33,385 nt of DNA, taken from assembly GCA_014879835.1 (NCBI GenBank), contig JACSRJ010000232.1:1-33385 (forward strand), given 5' to 3'. Made by a program: the position numbers and the translations under genes. Under the pieces are notes generated by a model. The model was not told the DNA's origin. It made no database searches and saw nothing but the letters and a program-made list of their open reading frames with translations. Each line of letters opens with the position of its first letter. Positions within the stretch are counted from its first letter, which is position 1. The stretch comes from Anaerolinea sp. Lineage in GTDB: Bacteria > Chloroflexota > Anaerolineae > Aggregatilineales > UBA2796. This document shows positions 23,924 to 30,954 of the stretch, piece after piece.

Positions 23924-24937
23924 ATGTTCAAACGTATGTGGAGCGGCATCAACCAGTTTATAACGTGGTTAGGAGTGGGGCGCACCCGTTTCCTGTTTTT
24001 CCTGCTGGCGGTAACTGGACTGGGCAGCCTAATGCTGAATGCAGTGCACCCTGCCCCGGAGTGGGTGGCAGCAGTGCAGTCCGTCCTCGCAGCAGGATTC
24101 CTGATCGGTGCAGCTATCACGGTGATTACCCGATTTGCACCCCAAGATCGCCGTCAAGTGATGTACCTTATGGTGCCCGCAGTAGCTGCCTTGGTGATCG
24201 GGCTGCTGTTTCCTTCGATCACCGTCCTGATGTTTTTTGTGGCTGGCGGTTGGATGGTGATCGGTTCAATCACCTTGCGCTCACGGGTGCGGCGCGAGTA
24301 TCAGAGCGCCATCAAACACCTGCGCAAAGGTGAGTATGATCAGGCCATTGAAGTGATGACCGATTTGATCAAGGCGGAATCCGATCAGGCTGATCATTAC
24401 CGCTTTCGGGCGGAGTTGTTCCGGCTTTCAGGCAAAGTCAAACGGGCCAAGAGTGATTACGAACGGGTGATCGCCCTCTCACCCCAATCTGGGGTAGGGT
24501 ACAACGGCTTAGCAGAGGTGCTGCTTCAAACCGGGGATTTTGAAGGTGCGATGCAGTATGCCCATAAAGCCCTAGAGATGGAGCCTAATCAGTGGGTTCC
24601 GGCCTACAATTTAGGCATGATTGAGGATCGTTTAGGGCACTGGTCGGAAGTGGTGGTTCACCTTAAGCAGGCGTTGGAAGCGGGTATCCCGGACAGTCGC
24701 CATCGGATGTTGGCCTACCTATGGACAGCGCGGGCGTGCCATCACCTCAACGATACGGCAGGCGCCGATGAAGCGCTGGAACGGCTTAAACATGAGAAAG
24801 GCGGTCTGCGCGAATGGCGCCAAATCTTCGAGAGCGAAGAAGCGGCCGTCCTGCGCGAAGTATTAACCGCCGATGTAGAACTGGCAGAAGGTTTAGCAGA
24901 GGGTAAACTCACCCTAGACTCGTTAAAAGTTGGGTAA
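23924..24937 (+). CDS. Membrane-anchored TPR protein
   Basis: 337 residues from ATG 23924, which lies 2 bp after the GNAT stop; a GTG at 23903 would overlap that gene by 19 bp. Four hydrophobic segments fill the first 115 residues (FLFFLLAVTGLGSLML, then two or three more). After them the soluble part has tetratricopeptide repeats: AIKHLRKGEYDQAIEVMTDLI, then ADHYRFRAELFRLSGKVKRA, GVGYNGLAEVLLQTGDFEGA, VPAYNLGMIEDRLGHWSEVV and AYLWTARACHHLNDTAGADE, about five units. TPR domains bind other proteins, so it may hold a complex at the inner membrane. It sits in the T-box operon. The next gene starts 15 bp later behind a strong AAAGGAGG site. Function otherwise unknown. Confidence 0.8.
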   Translation: MFKRMWSGINQFITWLGVGRTRFLFFLLAVTGLGSLMLNAVHPAPEWVAAVQSVLAAGFLIGAAITVITRFAPQDRRQVMYLMVPAVAALVIGLLFPSITVLMFFVAGGWMVIGSITLRSRVRREYQSAIKHLRKGEYDQAIEVMTDLIKAESDQADHYRFRAELFRLSGKVKRAKSDYERVIALSPQSGVGYNGLAEVLLQTGDFEGAMQYAHKALEMEPNQWVPAYNLGMIEDRLGHWSEVVVHLKQALEAGIPDSRHRMLAYLWTARACHHLNDTAGADEALERLKHEKGGLREWRQIFESEEAAVLREVLTADVELAEGLAEGKLTLDSLKVG

Positions 24938-24951
24938 AGGAGGGTCAACCG

Positions 24952-25458
24952 ATGACCGACGCCGCACAGAATGTGCCGGAAGCTGCTGAAGTCAAACCGA
25001 CGCCCGGCAAACCCGCATCCCGTTCGTGGATGCTCCGCCTGTTGATTGTGGCAGTGGTAGGGGCAGTGCTGATAGGGGTGATTGCCTCTGCATGGCTTGG
25101 GGCGATGCGTTCTTCACGCAATTCACCCATCGCTTTTGACGAGTTTCCCGGCGCGGCGCGGCTGGAAGAAGCCCGCTACCCGAACTCCGATTCGTACATG
25201 TTTGAGACGACCGCAGGGGTACAGAACGTTTATGACTTTTACCGCCTGCGTTTGGGTGCGGATGAGAGCAGCGGTTGCAAAAAAATCTACACATCCGATC
25301 CGCCTTCTGAAGAACCGGGAAAGTTTTTTGCGCGCTGCATCGTGGATAACTCACAGGATGACATCGCCCAAACCTTAAAAATCTCGATTAGCTACGATTC
25401 TGCCACCCAAAGTACCCGTATTCTCGTGGAGCGCGAGTGGGGGAATCGCGTTGAGTGA
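24952..25458 (+). CDS. Small single-pass membrane protein, paralogue of the next gene product
   Basis: 168 residues. A short Pro-rich cytosolic start is followed by one membrane helix (about 29-50, LLIVAVVGAVLIGVIASAWLG) and an outside domain of about 115 residues. This domain contains FDEFPGAARLEEARYPNS, VYDFYRLRLGADESSGCKKIY and FFARCIVD; the two cysteines could pair. The next product has the same plan, with a similar FYQERVG..C segment, so the two look like tandem paralogues. No family is recognised. The gene has a very strong ribosome site, AAAGGAGG (24936-24943). It is in the T-box operon, between the TPR gene and its paralogue, whose start overlaps its end by 8 bp. Confidence 0.72.
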   Translation: MTDAAQNVPEAAEVKPTPGKPASRSWMLRLLIVAVVGAVLIGVIASAWLGAMRSSRNSPIAFDEFPGAARLEEARYPNSDSYMFETTAGVQNVYDFYRLRLGADESSGCKKIYTSDPPSEEPGKFFARCIVDNSQDDIAQTLKISISYDSATQSTRILVEREWGNRVE

Positions 25459-25945
25459 GCCATCACCCGCTGCACCCCTTGAAGATCGAAAGGGTCTCCC
25501 AGTTTGGTTACCACTGGTGACCTTGGGGGTGGTATTCCTCGTCGCAGTGCTGGTGGGGGCGCGGGTATGCCCGGTGCTGAGTGCCCTCGTTTTTCCGCCG
25601 GATCCGCCGCTCCCCGTAGAAGATGCGGTGCTGCTGAAGCCGGCTGAATCGGCGGGGGCCGGGCATGATGAATGGCTTTATGGGATGAGTCTGCCCGCTT
25701 GTCAGGCCGTGACCTTCTATCAGGAGCGGGTTGGGGGCTGCGAATATGATCTTGATTCAGCTTGCAAAATGAATCCTAACTGGGGTACCCAACCCCGCGA
25801 TGGATCGTCTTATCCGGTTGCGGTGTGTCAAGGCACCACCAGCATTGGGCCTTTCTACCGGGTTACTTGGACGGTCCGTATTGGAGGAGGGTATACCCAA
25901 GGGGGTACAACACACGTCCGCATCACCCGTGAGGTGGCCAACTAG
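25451..25945 (+). CDS. Small single-pass membrane protein, second of a related pair
   Basis: 164 residues from the TTG at 25451, overlapping the previous stop by 8 bp; the frame and product (short polar start, then a helix at about 20-37, PLVTLGVVFLVAVLVGARV) support this start. The outside part has SLPACQAVTFYQERVGGCEYDL, then a Gly/Asn-rich stretch and FYRVTWTVRIGG, which matches in order the FYRLRLGADESSGC and LKISISY parts of the previous product. Four Cys lie outside (about 83, 97, 103 and 124), suggesting disulfides. No family recognised; role unknown. Confidence 0.68.
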   Translation: MSEPSPAAPLEDRKGLPVWLPLVTLGVVFLVAVLVGARVCPVLSALVFPPDPPLPVEDAVLLKPAESAGAGHDEWLYGMSLPACQAVTFYQERVGGCEYDLDSACKMNPNWGTQPRDGSSYPVAVCQGTTSIGPFYRVTWTVRIGGGYTQGGTTHVRITREVAN

Positions 25946-25964
25946 AACTGCGGAGGGATCAGCG

Positions 25965-26537
25965 ATGGTCGATGCACTGAAGGTACAAACCGGGATGTCC
26001 CTAGCGGTATTCATCGAGGCCTATGATCAGCAGTCCTTCGAATTGATCAATGGGGCGGTTGGTGGCGTTGAGTCCGCTTGTAGCAGGGCACCAGTTCCAG
26101 CGAACTGTATGATCTGATGTAGGCATTTGTGAACGCCAATCAACTGGGACTTATCATATATGAGATGGCATTTGTCCTCGCATATGATGAGAACTGGATC
26201 AGAGGTTCATGCACGCCGGATGTTTTGTTTTTGAGTGCGGCCCGATGGGCAGCCTATCAAGCGGCACATGCGGACTGGCGCGAGAAACCGCTGCTGATTG
26301 TGCCCGAATTGGTGGTGGAGGTGATCTCACCCACAGATCGATATTCGGCCATTCAAACCAAAGTGGAAAGTTACCTCACCAATGGGGTGCGGGCAGTATG
26401 GATCGTTGACCCAGAACGCAAACGGGTGACAGTTCATACCAACCCACAGGAAGGGCGCACCCTCGGTCTGGAAGAAACCCTAAATGGGGCAGCATCCTGC
26501 CGGGTTTCAACGTAGAAGTCAAGAAGTTGTTCGAGTA
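25965..26537 (+). pseudogene. Uma2/DUF820-family protein, broken by frameshifts and a stop
   Basis: The start is well formed (GGAGGG at 25952-25957, ATG 25965) and gives TGMSLAVFIEAYDQQSFELINGAVGG, the N-terminus of Uma2-family (PD-(D/E)XK-like) proteins. The frame is then lost. A second frame (around 26123-26490) carries AFVNANQLGLIIYEMAFVLAYDENW, TPDVLFLS and ELVVEVISPTDRYSA, then KVESYLTNGVRAVWIVDPE, the family's catalytic and core motifs. A TAG lies in this frame at 26120. Near 26490 the frame shifts again, and only the other frame gives the usual end ILPGFNVEVKKLFE before TAG at 26535-26537. So at least two frameshifts and one stop break the gene. It ends 16 bp before ileS. Sequencing error could explain one break, hardly all. 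Confidence 0.8.
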
Positions 26538-26553
26538 GGGGCATTATCAAGCC

Positions 26554-29500
26554 ATGAAGTTCAAACCCGTCTCGTCCCGTGTGGACATCCAAGCTCTAGA
26601 ACAAGATCAGCTCACCTTCTGGCGCGAGAAGTCGATCTTCCAGCGCACCATGAAGGAACGTGAACAGGGCAAACGTTACGTGTTTTATGAAGGCCCCCCC
26701 ACTGCCAACGGGCGACCGGGGATTCATCACGTGATGGCCCGTGCCTTCAAAGACCTATTCCCCCGCTACCATACCATGAACGGCGCTTACGTGCTGCGTA
26801 AAGGTGGTTGGGATACGCACGGTCTGCCCGTCGAAATCGAGGTCGAGAAAGAACTGGGGCTGAATCACAAACACGAGATCGAGGCATACGGGATTGCGGC
26901 ATTTAATAAGAAGTGCCGTGAGAGTGTGCTGCGTTACCTTGAAGATTGGGAGGCGCTCACCGAACGGATGGGCTTTTGGGTCTCGCTTGAAGATGCCTAC
27001 ATCACCTTCAAAAACCACTACATCGAGTCGGTGTGGTGGATTCTGAAGCAGTTCTTCGACAAAGACCTGCTCTTTCAGGACTACAAGATCGTGCCCTACT
27101 GCGCCCGCTGCGGCACACCCTTGAGCAGTCACGAAATCTCAGATACCTACGAAGAAGTGGACGATCCCAGCGTCTTTGTGCGCTTCCCACTGGTGGATGA
27201 GCCTAACACCTCGTTTTTGGTGTGGACGACGACCCCTTGGACACTGCCGGGAAATGTGGCTCTTGCGGTGGGACGTGATCTTGACTATGTGATGGTGGAA
27301 GTCCCCGCCCAGTATGGCGCGGAGGGTGAGACGGAGCGCTTGATCCTTGCCGAAGCGCTGCTCTCCAAGGCCCTGCGCAAACCGGAAACCTACACCGTCG
27401 TGCGTAAAATGAAGGGCGCTGACCTGCTGGGCAAACATTATGAACCGTTGTTCCAGTTCTTGCCCGTAGAGGTTGATTACGCCTATGTGGTGGATGGCAG
27501 TCACTTTGTGAGTGTTGAGGATGGCTCTGGGATCGTACACATGGCCCCGGCCTTTGGCGCGGATGACATGGAGACGGGACGGGCGCATGGACTACCTACC
27601 CTGATGACGGTCAAACCGGATGGGAGGTTTATCCCTGAGGTAACTGACTGGGCGGGCATGTGGGTCAAGGACGCTGATCCGCTTATCACGCGGAATTTGC
27701 GGGATCGGAAACTGCTGTACCACAACACCCAGTACCGCCACACCTACCCGTTCTGCTGGCGCTGCAAGACGCCGCTGCTTTACTACGCCCGTGAGACGTG
27801 GTATGTCCGTACTACCCAATTCCGCCAACCAATGGTGGATCTGAACAACACCATCAAGTGGGTTCCCGATCACATCAAGGATGGGCGCTTTGGGATGTGG
27901 TTGGCGGGAAACCGTGACTGGGCCTTAGGGCGCGAACGCTACTGGGGTACGCCGCTCCCAGTCTGGAAGTGCGAAAACCCGGAATGTGGACATACGGAAT
28001 GTGTGGGCAGTGCCAAAGAACTGAGTGAAAAGGCCGGACGCGATCTGAGCGACCTTGACCTACACCGTCCCTATGTGGACGAGGTTACTTGGCCTTGCCC
28101 GATGTGTGAACCACGGAATGGGGTTCAGCCCATGATGCGCCGTGTACCCGAACTGATCGACGTATGGTTCGACTCCGGGGCGATGCCCTATGCCCAGTGG
28201 GGGTATCCGCACCAGAGCGCCGAAAACAACAAACTCTTTGAGGATCAGTTCCCGGCCGATTACATCTGTGAAGCAATCGACCAGACCAGAGGTTGGTTTT
28301 ACAGTCTACACGCGATCTCCAGTTTGCTCATGAACAGCGTGAGCTTCAAGAATGTGATCTGTTTGGGGCACATCCTTGATGAAAACGGCAAAAAGATGTC
28401 CAAGAGCAAAGGCAATGTGGTGGACCCATGGTCGATCATGAAAAAACAGGGCGCGGATGCGGCCCGCTGGTATATGTATACCTCTGCGCCGCCCGGTGAC
28501 AGCCGCCGCTTCTCCGGCAAACTGGTGGAGGAAGTGATCAGCGGCTTTTATCTGACCCTGTGGAACACCTACAGCTTCTTCACCACCTACGCCAACCTTG
28601 ATTTTGAGGATGTACGCGAAATCCTGCGTAACCCCGTACCAGTGTCCCAGCGCGATGAACTGGATCGGTGGGTGCTGGCCGAACTTCAGGTCTTGGTCAA
28701 AAATGTCACTGCTGCCTATGAAGACTATGATGTGACTGGCTGTACCCGCCCGGTTCAGGAATTTGTGGACGATCTGAGCAACTGGTACTTGCGCCGATCA
28801 CGCCGCCGTTTCTGGGCATCGGAGAAGGATACCAGCAAGCTGGCTGCATATCAGACTCTGTATGAATGTTTGGTCACGGTCGCAAAACTGCTTGCCCCAG
28901 CCATGCCCTTCCTGAGCGAGTCCCTTTACCGCGATCTGGTGACTGCACTGGATCCCACTGCGCCGGACAGTGTTCACCTAACCTTCTGGGTGAAGCCCGA
29001 CGAAGGCCTGATTGATCAGGCGCTGCTGGACGAGATGCGCTTGATCAAACGGCTGGTGAGCCTCGGTCATGCGGCCCGTAACAGTGTGAACCTCAAGGTG
29101 CGCCAACCGTTAGCAGGGGCATCCTTTGCGGTGCGCTCCAATACGGAAGCTGCCGCCCTACGCAAACTGGCTTATACCGTTGGTGAGGAATTGAACGTCA
29201 AGTCCGTGACGGTGCTGGATGAAGCCTCTGCTGGCGCGATGATCAGCTATAACCTCAACCCCCTGCCGGCGAAGTTAGGCAAACGCTTGGGGAAACTGTT
29301 CCCAGTGGTGCAAAAGACCCTGCGCGAAAGCGATCAGGGTCAGGTGGCGACGTGGGCAAAGACTCTCCTTGCCGGCAAAAATCTGAACGTTGCTATCAAT
29401 GGCGAGTCCGTTGAGGTCACGCCCGAAGAAGTTGAAGTGCTGCGCCGTGCCGCTGAAGGTTTCACGGTTGCAGAGGAAAACGGGTATGTAGCGGCACTCC

Positions 29501-29784
29501 AAACGGCACTCACGGAGCCGTTGATCCTTGAAGGGTTGGCGCGGGAAGTGGTGCGACGACTCAATACGATGCGCCGTGACGCCGATTACGCCCTGAGCGA
29601 TCATATCAAGGTGAGTTACAAGGTGAGCGAACGACTGGGCTTAGCGATGCGCACCCATGGAGATTACATCCGGTCAGAGGTTCAGGCGGATGAATTTAGC
29701 GCTGTTGAAGCCCCTGCCGGAGATCGGGTTGAGACCTTTGAGTTTGACGGTGAGACGGTGACCTTCGGCATCCAGAAACACTAA
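26554..29784 (+). CDS. ileS: Isoleucyl-tRNA synthetase, type 2, with GIHH in place of HIGH
   Basis: 1076 residues, the length of the eukaryote-like IleRS2 type. It charges tRNA-Ile in the cytosol. The class I catalytic domain starts EGPPTANGRPGIHHVMAR: the HIGH signature is GIHH (Gly56-Ile57-His58-His59), so the first His is Gly and the third position is His. The editing domain (CP1) spans roughly 190-400, with WTTTPWTLPGNVAL as its conserved entry. KMSKS is 614-618 (GKKMSKSKGNVVDP). The anticodon-binding domain and C-terminal extension follow. The GXHH change is reported for natural IleRS2 enzymes with extreme mupirocin resistance. Start ATG 26554 gives the conserved MKFKPVSSRVD beginning. 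There is no T-box directly upstream; the nearest one is at 23127-23397 with an Ile codon, separated by closely spaced genes. Confidence 0.97.
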   Translation: MKFKPVSSRVDIQALEQDQLTFWREKSIFQRTMKEREQGKRYVFYEGPPTANGRPGIHHVMARAFKDLFPRYHTMNGAYVLRKGGWDTHGLPVEIEVEKELGLNHKHEIEAYGIAAFNKKCRESVLRYLEDWEALTERMGFWVSLEDAYITFKNHYIESVWWILKQFFDKDLLFQDYKIVPYCARCGTPLSSHEISDTYEEVDDPSVFVRFPLVDEPNTSFLVWTTTPWTLPGNVALAVGRDLDYVMVEVPAQYGAEGETERLILAEALLSKALRKPETYTVVRKMKGADLLGKHYEPLFQFLPVEVDYAYVVDGSHFVSVEDGSGIVHMAPAFGADDMETGRAHGLPTLMTVKPDGRFIPEVTDWAGMWVKDADPLITRNLRDRKLLYHNTQYRHTYPFCWRCKTPLLYYARETWYVRTTQFRQPMVDLNNTIKWVPDHIKDGRFGMWLAGNRDWALGRERYWGTPLPVWKCENPECGHTECVGSAKELSEKAGRDLSDLDLHRPYVDEVTWPCPMCEPRNGVQPMMRRVPELIDVWFDSGAMPYAQWGYPHQSAENNKLFEDQFPADYICEAIDQTRGWFYSLHAISSLLMNSVSFKNVICLGHILDENGKKMSKSKGNVVDPWSIMKKQGADAARWYMYTSAPPGDSRRFSGKLVEEVISGFYLTLWNTYSFFTTYANLDFEDVREILRNPVPVSQRDELDRWVLAELQVLVKNVTAAYEDYDVTGCTRPVQEFVDDLSNWYLRRSRRRFWASEKDTSKLAAYQTLYECLVTVAKLLAPAMPFLSESLYRDLVTALDPTAPDSVHLTFWVKPDEGLIDQALLDEMRLIKRLVSLGHAARNSVNLKVRQPLAGASFAVRSNTEAAALRKLAYTVGEELNVKSVTVLDEASAGAMISYNLNPLPAKLGKRLGKLFPVVQKTLRESDQGQVATWAKTLLAGKNLNVAINGESVEVTPEEVEVLRRAAEGFTVAEENGYVAALQTALTEPLILEGLAREVVRRLNTMRRDADYALSDHIKVSYKVSERLGLAMRTHGDYIRSEVQADEFSAVEAPAGDRVETFEFDGETVTFGIQKH

Positions 29785-29792
29785 CCTCTCTC

Positions 29793-29831
29793 CCACCTCC
29801 TTATGCCCTGAAAACAGGGATAAAGAGGTGG
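29793..29831 (+). terminator. Large hairpin after ileS (possible end of the T-box operon)
   Basis: CCACCTC pairs with GAGGTGG, TTAT with ATAA, and CCCTG with CAGGG around an AAAA loop, a 16-bp interrupted stem beginning 9 bp after the ileS stop. No T-run follows, so it may act as a weak or Rho-aided terminator or protect the mRNA 3' end. Confidence 0.4.
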
Positions 29832-29853
29832 TGATTCTGATCATAGGTGAGCC

Positions 29854-30738
29854 ATGTCTAAAACCATCCTCCATCCCTCAGAATTTCATACGCAGTACCT
29901 TCAGGTTGGCGATCTCCAGATGCACCTTGCACTGGAAGGTGAGCCGGGCGCACCCTTGGTTGTGCTGCTGCATGGGTTTCCAGAGTTTTGGTACTCATGG
30001 CGTTACCAAATAAAGGCGTTGGCTGCCTCAGGCTACCGAGTGGCCGCGCCGGATCAGCGAGGGTATAACCTGACCGATAAAAAGCCGCCCTACAGCGTCT
30101 TTACCTTGACTGCGGACATCGCTGCGCTGATCAAGTCCCTTGGGTATGAAAAAGCCGTTGTGGTGGGTCACGATTGGGGTGGTAATGTCGCTTGGCTTAC
30201 CGCCGCTTTTTACCCTGAAGTGGTGGAACGTCTTATCGTGTGCAACTGTCCGCATCCAGCCGCGATGGTTCGGGTGCTGCGTTCGCCTCATTTACCTCAG
30301 CTATTCAAAAGCTGGTATGTGTTCTTTTTTCAGCTTCCGGGAATACCAGAAGGCGCCCTCAGCCGAAACAACTACGCGACCCTCGCCAGTTCCCTGAAGT
30401 CCAGCACCACTAAAGAGGAGCGGGTTTACTTCCGAGAGGCATGGGCACAACCCGGCGCGCTCAGTGCAGGCATCAGTTGGTACCGAGCACTGGTGCGTGA
30501 AATCGGTAAGGTGACTGCCCGTGACACCCATATCCGCGTGCCAACTCGCTTGATCTGGGGTGCGCCCGATCCCTTTTTAGACAAAAAGACCGCTGAAGAA
30601 TCCGTGAAAGTCTGCGATTCCTGTGATCTGGTGGAAGTGCCGGGTGCAGGTCACTTTGTCCAGCAAAGTATGCCGGAGGACGTAAACCGGCTCATACTGG
30701 GCTTTTTGAAAAAAGACAGTAGTGGGGCTCAGAGTTGA
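29854..30738 (+). CDS. Alpha/beta hydrolase, epoxide-hydrolase-like
   Basis: 294 residues, normal for the family. The oxyanion motif is HGFPEFWYSWR (40-50). The nucleophile is Asp107 in GHDWGG; an Asp here, not Ser, marks epoxide hydrolases and dehalogenases. Asp239 (WGAPDPFLD) and His267 (GAGHFVQQ) complete the triad. Two cap tyrosines that open the epoxide in this family are present: Tyr154 (SWYVFFFQLPG) and Tyr210 (SWYRAL). Together with the HGxP motif, this favours epoxide hydrolase over dehalogenase. It would add water to an epoxide to give a diol in the cytosol. AGGTG (29845-29849) precedes the ATG. It follows ileS by 69 bp with a hairpin between, so it may be a separate unit. The natural substrate is unknown. 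Confidence 0.87.
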   Translation: MSKTILHPSEFHTQYLQVGDLQMHLALEGEPGAPLVVLLHGFPEFWYSWRYQIKALAASGYRVAAPDQRGYNLTDKKPPYSVFTLTADIAALIKSLGYEKAVVVGHDWGGNVAWLTAAFYPEVVERLIVCNCPHPAAMVRVLRSPHLPQLFKSWYVFFFQLPGIPEGALSRNNYATLASSLKSSTTKEERVYFREAWAQPGALSAGISWYRALVREIGKVTARDTHIRVPTRLIWGAPDPFLDKKTAEESVKVCDSCDLVEVPGAGHFVQQSMPEDVNRLILGFLKKDSSGAQS

Positions 30739-30954
30739 GACGCAGCCTTAAACACAGCAAGGGAAACATAGTTCGGTTAATTCCCCACAGCACCACAACC
30801 CACTCGATTCTGGCAGAGAATCGGGTTGATTGGTATCTCCAACAATTGCTCAAAAGATCGAACGATTACTGAGGCTCTAGGAAATATCCCTCCGGGTGTA
30901 CGGAGGGTAAAGCCTCCAAAAACACTTCGATCTCTGAGAACAACCCTGTAAACT
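30739..30954. other. Intergenic region between convergent genes, with two hairpins
   Basis: No gene is seen in these 216 bp. One hairpin pairs ACTCGATTCT (30802-30811) with AGAATCGGGT (30817-30826), with one G-T pair. A second pairs CCCTCCG (30888-30894) with CGGAGGG (30901-30907). Both lie between the 3' ends of the hydrolase (+) and penicillin-binding protein (-) genes, where terminators are expected. Neither has a T-run in the plus direction; read from the minus strand, ATATTTCC follows the second. Confidence 0.5.
30888..30907 (-). terminator. Possible terminator of the penicillin-binding protein gene
   Basis: CCCTCCG (30888-30894) and CGGAGGG (30901-30907) form a perfect 7-bp stem with a 6-nt loop, 47 bp beyond the minus-strand stop; ATATTTCC follows in that direction, a weak U-tract. 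Confidence 0.35.
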
